The notes: a model not told the origin generated them from the sequence alone. Positions 1-5,871 are shown, numbered from the stretch's first letter. The stretch: 10,643 bases of DNA from Candidatus Pelagibacter sp. (GCA_016777545.1 JADHRH010000022.1:1-10643), one strand, 5' to 3'. Numbers and translations are program-made.

Positions 1-122
1 TCAACTAACTTTGAGATTTCATTAAAATAACAAATTACATTTGAATTTATTTGTTCATTTACGTCTGATCCGAAATCACAATATACTGATGCGTCACCAA
101 GATTTGATATATTTTTGATCAT
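1..122 (-). CDS. pxpB: KipI/PxpB-like 5-oxoprolinase subunit B, N-terminal part (runs off the left edge)
   Basis: The reverse strand reads open from an ATG at 122-120 to the window edge, giving 40 complete codons and no stop. The peptide starts MIKNISNLGDASVYCDFGSD and continues to NEISKLV. This matches the usual beginning of KipI/PxpB (allophanate hydrolase subunit 1-like) proteins, which open with a short strand, a G-D-x-A turn (Gly9-Asp10-Ala11), an F-G pair (17-18) and an I-N-x-x-V segment (25-29). In this family PxpB works with PxpA and PxpC as an ATP-dependent cytoplasmic 5-oxoprolinase that turns 5-oxoproline into glutamate. The divergent pxpA next door strongly supports the call. An ATG five bases further upstream (127-125) hits a stop after two codons, so 122 is the sensible start. 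Only the first sixth or so of the protein is present, so activity cannot be judged; pxpC would be expected beyond the left edge. Confidence 0.72.
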   Translation of the reverse strand, partial: MIKNISNLGDASVYCDFGSDVNEQINSNVICYFNEISKLV

Positions 123-149
123 AGCATGTTATACTCTAAGGTATAGGTT
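123..149. promoter_or_regulatory. Compact divergent promoter region between pxpB and pxpA
   Basis: Only 27 bases separate the two divergent start codons. Near the middle is an inverted repeat, TATAC (130-134) and GTATA (141-145) around a 6-base centre. It supplies a -10-like hexamer in each direction: TATACT at 130-135 on the plus strand and TATACC reading 145-140 on the minus strand. If used, transcripts would have leaders of only about 8-12 bases, and the -35 regions would lie inside the opposing genes. AAGG at 138-141 is a possible weak ribosome site for pxpA. The sequence and symmetry are plain; promoter function is inferred. Confidence 0.4.
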
Positions 150-923
150 ATGGAAATTAATATCAATTGTGACTTAGGCGAAAAATCAAAATTTCATTCA
201 ATAGAAAATGATCCTGCTTTATTAGATATTGTTAATTCAGCAAATGTTGCTTGTGGTTATCATGCTGGAGATAATGATACAATGAGGATGGTTGTCCAAA
301 TTTCAAAAAAAAATGGAGTAAGTATTGGAGCCCATCCTTCATTTAATGATCCAGAAAATTTTGGAAGAAAAAGAATGAATTTAAATTCATCTGAAATTTC
401 AAAACTTATTATTGACCAATTTCAAACTCTAAATAAAATTGCTCAAGAATATGGTGAAAAGGTTACTCATATAAAGCCACATGGTGCGTTAAATAATATG
501 GCTTGTGAAGACTTAGAGCTTGCAACACTATTAGCAAAAACTATCTATCAAATTGATAAAGAAATAATCTATCTAGTGCCAACTGGATCTAAGATGGAAA
601 TAGCTGCAAAAAAACTCAATATGAAAATTGCATGTGAAATATTTGCAGATAGAAACTATGAAGATAATGGAAATTTAGTTTCTAGAAAAAAACCTCACGC
701 TTTAATAATCAACCCAGAACAAGCAAAAAAACACGTATTAAGTATGGTAAAAAATCAGTCGCTTAATTGTCACAGTGGTAAGCAAATACCTTGTGAAATA
801 GACTCTGTTTGCATACATGGGGATAATGAAAGTTCATTAGCTACTGCAAAATCAATTAAAAAAAATTTAATAGATAATGGACTTAAACTAAAACCACTTA
901 ACCTAATGAAAAAATTTATATAA
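150..923 (+). CDS. pxpA: 5-oxoprolinase subunit PxpA (LamB/YcsF family)
   Basis: This 257-residue protein is a full-length LamB/YcsF family member; the E. coli protein is about 244. It is the subunit that, with PxpB and PxpC, cleaves 5-oxoproline to L-glutamate using ATP in the cytoplasm, salvaging pyroglutamate. The family hallmarks appear in order: N-C-D-L-G-E at 6-11, SANVACGYHAGD at 30-41, IGAHPSFNDPENFGR at 59-73, HIKPHGALNN at 107-116, FADRNY at 165-170 and IHGDN near 222-226. The conserved Asp8, His38, His62 and His111 are all in place. The ATG at 150 puts the NCDLGE motif at the usual distance from the N-terminus. Unlike many bacteria with co-directional pxpB-pxpC-pxpA, this gene is divergent from a pxpB-like gene. 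The TPR gene follows after 2 bases, so the two are probably co-transcribed. The family call is very secure; the reaction rests on homology. Confidence 0.93.
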   Translation: MEININCDLGEKSKFHSIENDPALLDIVNSANVACGYHAGDNDTMRMVVQISKKNGVSIGAHPSFNDPENFGRKRMNLNSSEISKLIIDQFQTLNKIAQEYGEKVTHIKPHGALNNMACEDLELATLLAKTIYQIDKEIIYLVPTGSKMEIAAKKLNMKIACEIFADRNYEDNGNLVSRKKPHALIINPEQAKKHVLSMVKNQSLNCHSGKQIPCEIDSVCIHGDNESSLATAKSIKKNLIDNGLKLKPLNLMKKFI

Positions 924-925
924 TT

Positions 926-1414
926 ATGAAAAATATTTTTGTTACTCTTTCTGTTTTAATTTTATTATCAACAAATTCTTATGCCGCTGGGTCTAGTAGT
1001 GATAGTTCTAGCAAAGTAAAATCAAATTATGATAAGGCAGTTACGATTATTAAAGCTGCAAAAAAATATGAAAAACAAGGTAAAACCGAAAAAGCCAACA
1101 AAAAATATGAAAAAGCTTTAAATCTTTTGGTTGCATCTAATAAAGAAAAACCAAATAAAGCTGATACTCTCAATTATCTTGGTTTTACAACAAGAAAGCT
1201 TGGAGATTTTGCTGGAGGTGAAAAATATTATTTACAAGGACTTTCTATAGAACCCAATCATAATGGAATTAATGAATACTTGGGTGAACTTTATGTTGTT
1301 ACTAACAGAATTGATTTAGCAAAAGAAAGACTTGATGTGTTAAAATCATGTAATTGTGAAGAATATGAAGAACTTAAAGCAATAATTGATGGTAAGAAAA
1401 AATCTAAATATTAG
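926..1414 (+). CDS. Secreted tetratricopeptide-repeat protein
   Basis: This 162-residue protein starts with a classic signal peptide: Lys2, a hydrophobic run at 4-15, and a likely signal peptidase I site after SYA (18-20). The mature part begins with a Ser-rich linker (23-29) and then helical TPR-like repeats, roughly 37-72, 78-111 (LNYLGFTTRKLGDFAGGEKY core) and 112-142. A CNC pair (Cys142, Cys144) is followed by an acidic EEYEEL helix and a Lys-rich tail. Small periplasmic TPR proteins with such a cysteine-bearing C-terminus are common in alphaproteobacteria and are generally of unknown function, presumably protein-binding. The start lies 2 bases after the pxpA stop with no Shine-Dalgarno sequence, which suggests translational coupling to pxpA. 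Its stop lies 2 bases from the stop of the convergent dctM. No enzymatic role can be assigned. Confidence 0.85.
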   Translation: MKNIFVTLSVLILLSTNSYAAGSSSDSSSKVKSNYDKAVTIIKAAKKYEKQGKTEKANKKYEKALNLLVASNKEKPNKADTLNYLGFTTRKLGDFAGGEKYYLQGLSIEPNHNGINEYLGELYVVTNRIDLAKERLDVLKSCNCEEYEELKAIIDGKKKSKY

Positions 1415-1416
1415 TC

Positions 1417-2727
1417 TTAGTTAATATTTTGTGACATTTTATTAGGAAGCCATAACGCTATTTCAGGAAAAATTATAATAATTATTAATGCTAAGATCAT
1501 TAATAAAAAAAGAGGAAAAGCACTTTTTGCAATAAATGACATGTCTTTATTTGCCATTCCTTGGAGCACAAATAGATTAAACCCTACAGGAGGTGTAATT
1601 TGTGCCATCTCAACAACGATAACAAGATAAATTCCGAACCAAATCATATCAAAACCAGCTTGTCTAATCATGGGCTCAATAATAGCCATTGTTAAAACTA
1701 CAGCAGAGATTCCATCTAGAAACATTCCAAGGATGATGTAAAAAATAGTTAAAATAAAAATTAACATATAAGGTGATAAATTTAATTCTTGGATCCAAAT
1801 AGCTAAGTTTCTTGGTAAGCCAGTAAACCCCATTGCTAATGAAAGAAAAGTAGAACCAGCTAAAATAAATGCAATCATACATGATGTTTTAGTTGCTCCT
1901 AACAAAGATAGTTTAAAAGAATTTTTATTAAGAGTTCCTTGAAATAATGACAAAATTAGAGCCCCAACTACACCTAATGAAGCTGCTTCTGTTGCGGTAG
2001 CTACCCCTGTATAAATTGACCCAATAACTGCCAATATTAGAATAACAACTGGTAAAAGTTGTTTTGATCTTTTTATTTTTTCCATCAAGGTAAAGTTTTC
2101 AGAGATTTTTGGCATTTGACTTTTGTTTAATATTGACCAAATAACAACATATAGCATAAATATAATTGCAAGCATTATCCCTGGTAAAATTCCAGCCATA
2201 AACAATTTAGCTATAGAGTCTTCAATTGTGACACCATAAATTATTAATATAATTGAAGGGGGAATTAATAACCCAAGAGTTCCTGATCCAGCTAAACTAC
2301 CTAGTAATATTTTTTCAGGATATTTTCTTTTTCTTAGCTCTGGAATTGACATTTTACCTACAGTTGCAACTGTTGCAGCAGAAGATCCAGATATGGCAGC
2401 AAATAATCCACAACCAACTACATTAACGTGAATTAATCCTCCAGGTAATTTTGACAACCAGGGAGACAAACCTTTAAATAAATTTTCTGAAAGTTTAGTC
2501 CTAAATAAAATTTCTCCCATCCAAACAAATAAAGGTAAAGCAGTCAAAGTCCAGGAAGAACTTGTCCCCCATATTGTAGTTGCCATTGCATCTCCAACTG
2601 GTCTTGTTGTAAAAAGCATCATCCCAATAGCAGAAACTGCAATCATGCTTAAAGCAACCCAAACTCCTGATCCTAATAAAAATAGCAATAAAGAAATAAA
2701 AAAAATTGTTAAAAATATTTCATTCAT
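1417..2727 (-). CDS. dctM: TRAP transporter large permease subunit DctM
   Basis: This 436-residue, very hydrophobic protein is the large membrane subunit (about 12 membrane segments) of a tripartite ATP-independent periplasmic transporter. It drives solute uptake across the inner membrane using an ion gradient, normally sodium. Family signatures are visible: ISGSSAATVATVG at 112-124, GTLGLLIPPS at 149-158 followed by a hydrophobic stretch, and in the second half ITPPVGFNLFVLQG ending at 390. These correspond to the paired hairpin regions that hold the ion and substrate sites in DctM proteins. The length fits stand-alone DctM subunits (about 425-440), so there is no Q-M fusion. The start is 6 bases after the dctQ stop, consistent with the third cistron of dctP-dctQ-dctM. 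Its stop lies 2 bases from that of the convergent TPR gene, leaving no room for a terminator between them. The substrate cannot be read from this subunit. Confidence 0.95.
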   Translation of the reverse strand: MNEIFLTIFFISLLLFLLGSGVWVALSMIAVSAIGMMLFTTRPVGDAMATTIWGTSSSWTLTALPLFVWMGEILFRTKLSENLFKGLSPWLSKLPGGLIHVNVVGCGLFAAISGSSAATVATVGKMSIPELRKRKYPEKILLGSLAGSGTLGLLIPPSIILIIYGVTIEDSIAKLFMAGILPGIMLAIIFMLYVVIWSILNKSQMPKISENFTLMEKIKRSKQLLPVVILILAVIGSIYTGVATATEAASLGVVGALILSLFQGTLNKNSFKLSLLGATKTSCMIAFILAGSTFLSLAMGFTGLPRNLAIWIQELNLSPYMLIFILTIFYIILGMFLDGISAVVLTMAIIEPMIRQAGFDMIWFGIYLVIVVEMAQITPPVGFNLFVLQGMANKDMSFIAKSAFPLFLLMILALIIIIIFPEIALWLPNKMSQNIN

Positions 2728-2733
2728 AAATAT

Positions 2734-3219
2734 CTAATCTTTATTAAAAATCGAATTTATTAGATGATGAAACACACATATAAAAAATATTATAGATCCA
2801 AAAGCTACTGCAGATTGTGGTATCCAAATTAATATTTCATCAGCTCCTTCACTTCGTTCCTCAAATTTAATAGAAACAAATGCCATTTTAGTAAAAAAAA
2901 ATGCTAAAAATCCTGAAAAAATAGTTGCTACAGATAAACACCAAATTTCAGCTAACTTTCTACTTACTGGTTTTAATTTTACTAAAAATAAAGTTATTCT
3001 AATATGAGCCTTGTCATAAAATGTGTATGATAAAGCAAAAAAAGATGATGCGGCCATTGAGTAACCTGAATATTCTGCCAGTCCTCTTATATAAAATCCA
3101 AAAATTCTTGATGAAATTCCTGTTAAAATAAATAATAGCACTAATATTAAAAAAAAAGCGGCTAAATATCCTGAGCAAATATAAAGAAAATTTAAATTCT
3201 TATTTATTTGTTTAATCAT
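2734..3219 (-). CDS. dctQ: TRAP transporter small permease subunit DctQ
   Basis: This 161-residue integral membrane protein has four predicted membrane segments, roughly 15-36, 48-66, 90-112 and 130-155, the architecture of the TRAP small subunit (PF04290). A charged loop with KAHIR at about 70-74 follows the second helix, a position usually charged in DctQ proteins. DctQ forms the membrane complex with DctM and supports docking of the periplasmic DctP. It lies between dctP and dctM in the same orientation, 6 bases before dctM. The ATG at 3219 is the only reasonable start because the next Met (about residue 55) lies inside the second helix. No Shine-Dalgarno sequence precedes it. Instead the -6 to -33 region is a perfect palindrome, which may limit translation or transcription of dctQ-dctM relative to dctP. 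Confidence 0.92.
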   Translation of the reverse strand: MIKQINKNLNFLYICSGYLAAFFLILVLLFILTGISSRIFGFYIRGLAEYSGYSMAASSFFALSYTFYDKAHIRITLFLVKLKPVSRKLAEIWCLSVATIFSGFLAFFFTKMAFVSIKFEERSEGADEILIWIPQSAVAFGSIIFFICVFHHLINSIFNKD

Positions 3220-3224
3220 AATAA

Positions 3225-3252
3225 TAAGGCCGATTTAATTAAATCGGCCTTA
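3225..3252 (-). promoter_or_regulatory. Perfect 28-bp palindrome between dctP and dctQ: intercistronic hairpin/attenuator
   Basis: The 28 bases at 3225-3252 are exactly self-complementary. In RNA they would form a 12-bp stem (TAAGGCCGATTT with its complement) closed by an AATT loop, with five consecutive G-C pairs in the lower half. On the dctP transcript the hairpin starts 18 bases after the dctP stop region. It is followed by a broken T-rich stretch (TTATT) and then directly by the dctQ ATG. It could be a leaky intrinsic terminator, a 3' stabiliser for the dctP message, or a block on ribosome access to dctQ. Each would raise binding protein over permease. The palindrome is certain; its role is inferred. 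Confidence 0.75.
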
Positions 3253-3270
3253 GTAAATTTATATAACTTT

Positions 3271-4245
3271 TTATTTATAAGCTGCTAGAACAGATTGTCC
3301 TCTAGAACCAGCTCTACTAGCCCATTCTTTAGACATCGTTGCTCCAACTTCTTTAAAATGTTTATTCAAAGCTGAATTTACTTTACCAACAATCATACCA
3401 GCATCAGCTAAAGCTTTTTTATCCGCCTTGTTTCCTTTTTTAGATAATGCCCAACCCTTTTTTTCTGCTTTTGCAGCTTCTGACATTACTAATTTTTGAG
3501 TTGCAGAGTCTAATTTACTCCATGCATCTTTATTAACAATGATCATATTTTTTGGATACCATGCTGCTATATCATAAAAATATTTAACACCATTTTCCCA
3601 TATTTTACTATTCTTACCAGTAGTTGGTGATGTAATCATGCTTTCAACTGCTCCTGTTGAAAAAGCCTGGCTTATTTCAGCTGCTTCGATTTTAGTTGGT
3701 GCCATTCCAGTAAGTTCAGCTAATCTAATCAATGAAGAGTTATATGCTCTAAATTTTAAACCTTTTAAATCAGCTTTAGAATTAATTTCATTCTTACTGT
3801 AAAGTCCTTGTGCTGGCCAAGGTACAGCATACAAAAATACTAAACCTTTAGCATCTAATCCTTTAACTATCTCAGGTTTTGAAGCTTTATATAATTTCAT
3901 AGCATCACTATATGATGAAGCTAAAAAAGGTTGAGAATCTATCTCTAATAATGGATCTTCTTTACCTAAAGCAGACATAAATCTTTCTCCTATTTGAGCT
4001 TGACCTGTTCTTACTGCTCTAAAGATTTCTCCACCTTTGTATAAAGAGCCACCAGGGTGAGTCACTATTGTAAGCTTTCCTCCACTCTTGTCTGAGACAT
4101 TTTTAGCAAATTCTGTTGCATTCGCTGAATGAAAGTTTGAAGCGCCATAAGCTAGAGCCATATCCCACTTTTCTGTAGATGATGCAAAATTAGTGCTTAA
4201 TAATAAAGCAAACAAAATTGTTAATACTTTGTTTTTTATTTTCAT
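3271..4245 (-). CDS. dctP: TRAP transporter substrate-binding protein DctP
   Basis: This 324-residue protein has the DctP family layout (PF03480). It begins with a Lys-rich n-region, a hydrophobic core (8-17) and a likely cleavage near residues 21-23, so the mature protein is periplasmic. It would capture a solute and hand it to DctQ-DctM. The conserved Arg that binds the substrate carboxylate in nearly all DctPs is probably Arg166 in the GLKFRAYN segment (162-169), followed by LIRLAELTGMAPTKI. The usual Q-A-F-S-T-G-A-V-E-S segment (193-202) and the aromatic WYPKN (229-233) are also present. The substrate is therefore probably an organic acid, but the class is not resolved. A strong AAGGAG ribosome site precedes the ATG at 4245 by 5 bases. 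Its position first in the operon, plus the hairpin behind it, fits a highly expressed binding protein. A pyroglutamate or heterocyclic-acid ligand is a guess from neighbours. Confidence 0.93.
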   Translation of the reverse strand: MKIKNKVLTILFALLLSTNFASSTEKWDMALAYGASNFHSANATEFAKNVSDKSGGKLTIVTHPGGSLYKGGEIFRAVRTGQAQIGERFMSALGKEDPLLEIDSQPFLASSYSDAMKLYKASKPEIVKGLDAKGLVFLYAVPWPAQGLYSKNEINSKADLKGLKFRAYNSSLIRLAELTGMAPTKIEAAEISQAFSTGAVESMITSPTTGKNSKIWENGVKYFYDIAAWYPKNMIIVNKDAWSKLDSATQKLVMSEAAKAEKKGWALSKKGNKADKKALADAGMIVGKVNSALNKHFKEVGATMSKEWASRAGSRGQSVLAAYK

Positions 4246-4250
4246 TTATA

Positions 4251-4256
4251 CTCCTT
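4251..4256 (-). promoter_or_regulatory. Strong ribosome binding site of dctP
   Basis: On the minus strand AAGGAG lies 5 bases upstream of the dctP ATG and is preceded by a run of A. It is one of only two near-consensus Shine-Dalgarno sites in the window. It confirms the start at 4245 and fits high translation of the binding protein. Confidence 0.75.
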
Positions 4257-4262
4257 TTTTTA

Positions 4263-4297
4263 ATTTTGGTCATTTCATAATGAATCTGTCCCAAAAT
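4263..4297. promoter_or_regulatory. Interrupted dyad upstream of dctP (candidate operator or leader hairpin)
   Basis: Outer arms ATTTTGG (4263-4269) and CCAAAAT (4291-4297) are exact inverted copies. Inside them lies TTCAT (4274-4278), A, ATGAA (4280-4284), also an exact inverted pair, with its centre offset by one base. The nested dyad sits 18-52 bases upstream of the dctP ATG, downstream of the best -10 candidate, so it would fall within the transcript. It could be a regulator site (roadblock position) or an RNA hairpin. Arms this AT-rich can arise by chance, so function is unproven. Confidence 0.35.
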
Positions 4298-4343
4298 CAA
4301 TTTAAAAATTGTATGTCTTATTAAGCCTTTAATATATTGATTT

Positions 4344-4349
4344 ATTATA
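4344..4349 (-). promoter_or_regulatory. Candidate -10 box for the dctPQM operon
   Basis: The minus strand carries an exact TATAAT here, about 100 bases upstream of the dctP ATG. It would give a leader of roughly 90 bases that includes the nested dyad. No good -35 hexamer is seen at the normal spacing. In DNA this AT-rich the match alone is weak evidence, but it lies in the only intergenic gap ahead of the operon. Confidence 0.35.
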
Positions 4350-4373
4350 GATTTTTACTATTATTCAATCATC

Positions 4374-4988
4374 TTGATTGAAGAAGGCATAATACTACTC
4401 CAAATTATCTTTATAGATATTATCCTAGCTGCAGATAACGCTATAATTATAGCTTTAATCGCAGCTAACTTCGTTCCAAAAAATAGAAAACAAATAATTC
4501 TCTGGGGTGTTGTGGGCGCATTAGTTTTTAAAGTTATTTTTGCATTATTTGCCACTTATTTATTTGAATTCTATTATATAAAAATTTTAGGTGGGTTGCT
4601 TCTAATTTGGATTGCTAACGATTTGAGAAAAGATTTAGTCGAGATGAAAAATAAGATAAAATCTCCAGTTAAAAAATCTACAGAACCATCTTATATACAA
4701 AGTGTTTACAAGGTATTATTTGCAGATATTACAATTAGTTTTGATAATGTCATTGGGGTAGTTGGGGCTTCTAAAGGTTACTTCGGTTTTATGATTTTTG
4801 GTCTTGTTTTATCTGTGGTTCTAACTGGTGCATTAGCTACTTATTTAGCTAACTATATTCAAAAGCATATTTGGATAGCATATGTTGGTTTATTTTTTAT
4901 ATTGATCGTTGGACTACAATTAATCATTGGTGGATTGAATGATTATGGAGTCTTGTCAATAAATCAAACTTTTCAAAAATATTTTTAA
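4374..4988 (+). CDS. TerC family membrane protein, YjbE-like (putative metal ion transport)
   Basis: This 204-residue polytopic protein begins MIEEGIILLQIIFIDIILAA. It has the TerC family's two acidic membrane motifs: LAADNAIIIAL around Asp21-Asn22 and DITISFDNVIGVVGAS around Asp118 and Asp124-Asn125. The paired D-N motifs in helices 1 and about 5 are the expected metal-coordinating positions. Length and pattern match the short YjbE-type TerC proteins; Bacillus TerC relatives have been linked to manganese export. A Lys-rich cytosolic loop (86-102) separates the two halves. The start is taken as TTG at 4374, because the frame has no ATG between its upstream stop (4338-4340) and the first motif. 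ATT or ATC codons just upstream are alternatives, and no Shine-Dalgarno is visible. Its TAA overlaps the stop of the convergent gene by 4 bases. No yybP-ykoY manganese riboswitch fits upstream. Confidence 0.85.
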   Translation: MIEEGIILLQIIFIDIILAADNAIIIALIAANFVPKNRKQIILWGVVGALVFKVIFALFATYLFEFYYIKILGGLLLIWIANDLRKDLVEMKNKIKSPVKKSTEPSYIQSVYKVLFADITISFDNVIGVVGASKGYFGFMIFGLVLSVVLTGALATYLANYIQKHIWIAYVGLFFILIVGLQLIIGGLNDYGVLSINQTFQKYF

Positions 4989-5731
4989 TTAACTTCAAAT
5001 ATTTTTCCATAACCTTTAACAATATTTTTGTTACCAACTAAATTCAAAGCATCCCATATCAATGTTTGATTGCTTGATAAAACTACTTTATTCAATTCTT
5101 TTTCAAGCTTATCAATAATTGATAAAACTGGTAAAGCTGTGCATGAAACAAACAAGGCTTCGCTTTCACTTAAATCAATTTTTGATAATACATCGAATAA
5201 ATGTTCTTCTTCAACCTTGCCAATATCAAGATCCGATGCAATATCAAAATATGTTAAAGAGCTAACAGTAATATTTTGATCTTTAAAATAATTCAAAACT
5301 GTGTCGTTTATTGTTTTTGTATATGGGGTAAATACAGATATCTTTTTTATGTTCAGTTTTTTGAGAGCTTTAATTGCTGATGTAATGGGAGTTGTAACTT
5401 TTGCCTCTGGCTTTGCTGCATTGATTTTTGTCTTAATCACTTCATACCCAGCAGCAACAGTTCCTGAAGTGCATCCATAAGCAACACAATCTATTTTTTG
5501 ATCAGGTAAAATATCATTTGTCACCTCTGTAATATCATCTGCCATTTTAGCTAATGTTTCATTAGTTAATGGGTTGTAACAATGTATTCTATTAACGTAG
5601 AGATCTATATCTCTACCATAAATCACATTATTAAAGTCTTTTTCAATTCTAAAATCACTACCTAGGGCTATTAAACCTATTCTAGGGTTGGCTTTAGATA
5701 TGAACTTTGGGTCAATTTTATTTAGTTTCAT
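4985..5731 (-). CDS. Asp/Glu racemase superfamily protein, maleate isomerase / arylmalonate decarboxylase-like
   Basis: This 248-residue cytoplasmic protein belongs to the Asp/Glu/hydantoin racemase superfamily, closest in pattern to the maleate cis-trans isomerase, EutA and arylmalonate decarboxylase group. Key features are IGLIALGSD (18-26), the first catalytic-Cys motif AYGCTSGT (Cys87), TPITSAIKAL (114-123) and the second motif VSCTALP (Cys197). Both cysteines are present, which favours an isomerase or racemase; arylmalonate decarboxylase itself keeps only the second. The substrate would be a small dicarboxylate or related acid. It is divergent from the monooxygenase operon across 152 bases and convergent with the TerC gene, their stops sharing TTAA. 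Location beside a probable catabolic operon suggests it may isomerise an intermediate such as a cis-unsaturated diacid, but this is inferred. Only a weak AGAG ribosome site precedes the ATG at 5731. The family is secure; the reaction is open. Confidence 0.83.
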   Translation of the reverse strand: MKLNKIDPKFISKANPRIGLIALGSDFRIEKDFNNVIYGRDIDLYVNRIHCYNPLTNETLAKMADDITEVTNDILPDQKIDCVAYGCTSGTVAAGYEVIKTKINAAKPEAKVTTPITSAIKALKKLNIKKISVFTPYTKTINDTVLNYFKDQNITVSSLTYFDIASDLDIGKVEEEHLFDVLSKIDLSESEALFVSCTALPVLSIIDKLEKELNKVVLSSNQTLIWDALNLVGNKNIVKGYGKIFEVN

Positions 5732-5751
5732 TGATAATCTCTATAAAGGTC

Positions 5752-5775
5752 GATTAAATATATATTGATTAAATA
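5752..5775. repeat. Two 9-bp direct repeats (GATTAAATA), 15-bp period
   Basis: GATTAAATA occurs at 5752-5760 and again at 5767-5775, separated by TATATTG-type sequence, in the divergent region between the racemase-family gene and the monooxygenase operon. It may be a pair of regulator half-sites near the racemase promoter. The low-complexity AT content means it could also be chance. Confidence 0.3.
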
Positions 5776-5809
5776 GTCTAGCTAAAATAATGTTTATATA
5801 AAGCGATAC

Positions 5810-5824
5810 ATAACTCGTCGTTAT
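5810..5824. promoter_or_regulatory. Inverted repeat ATAAC-TCGTC-GTTAT, candidate operator of the monooxygenase operon
   Basis: The arms ATAAC (5810-5814) and GTTAT (5820-5824) are exact inverted copies around TCGTC. They lie about 10 bases after TATATA (5795-5800), the best -10 candidate for the operon, so the dyad would cover the transcription start, a classic repressor position. The same TCGTC recurs at 5850-5854, and a complementary ACGA lies between them at 5834-5837. The segment from about 5803 to 5854 is less AT-rich than its surroundings. No regulator gene is in the window, so the binding protein is unknown. Confidence 0.35.
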
Positions 5825-5871
5825 TCAAAAAATACGAAAGCGGGATCAGTCGTCTTTAAATTTAATTATTT

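Noticed and set aside
1405..1430. Possible bidirectional terminator between the TPR gene and dctM
   Set aside because: The stops are 2 bases apart and no G-C-rich stem is visible around them.
1676..1882. Minus-strand open frame of 68 codons inside dctM
   Set aside because: It lies wholly within dctM in another frame, has no family resemblance and is explained by AT-rich codon composition.
4246..4373. Possible yybP-ykoY manganese riboswitch before the TerC gene
   Set aside because: The plus-strand leader available is too short and lacks the conserved G-rich loops of that RNA.
4361..4555. Minus-strand open frame of 64 codons opposite the start of the TerC gene
   Set aside because: It is antisense to the clearly conserved TerC N-terminus, and its residues mirror that coding sequence.
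5070..5279. Plus-strand open frame opposite the racemase-family gene
   Set aside because: It is antisense to a well-supported protein whose second catalytic Cys motif lies in the same stretch; no ribosome site or family match.
5776..5795. TAGCTAAAA-like string reminiscent of the SAM-II riboswitch core
   Set aside because: The paired stem and pseudoknot partner expected around it are missing, and it lies about 100 bases from the start codon.
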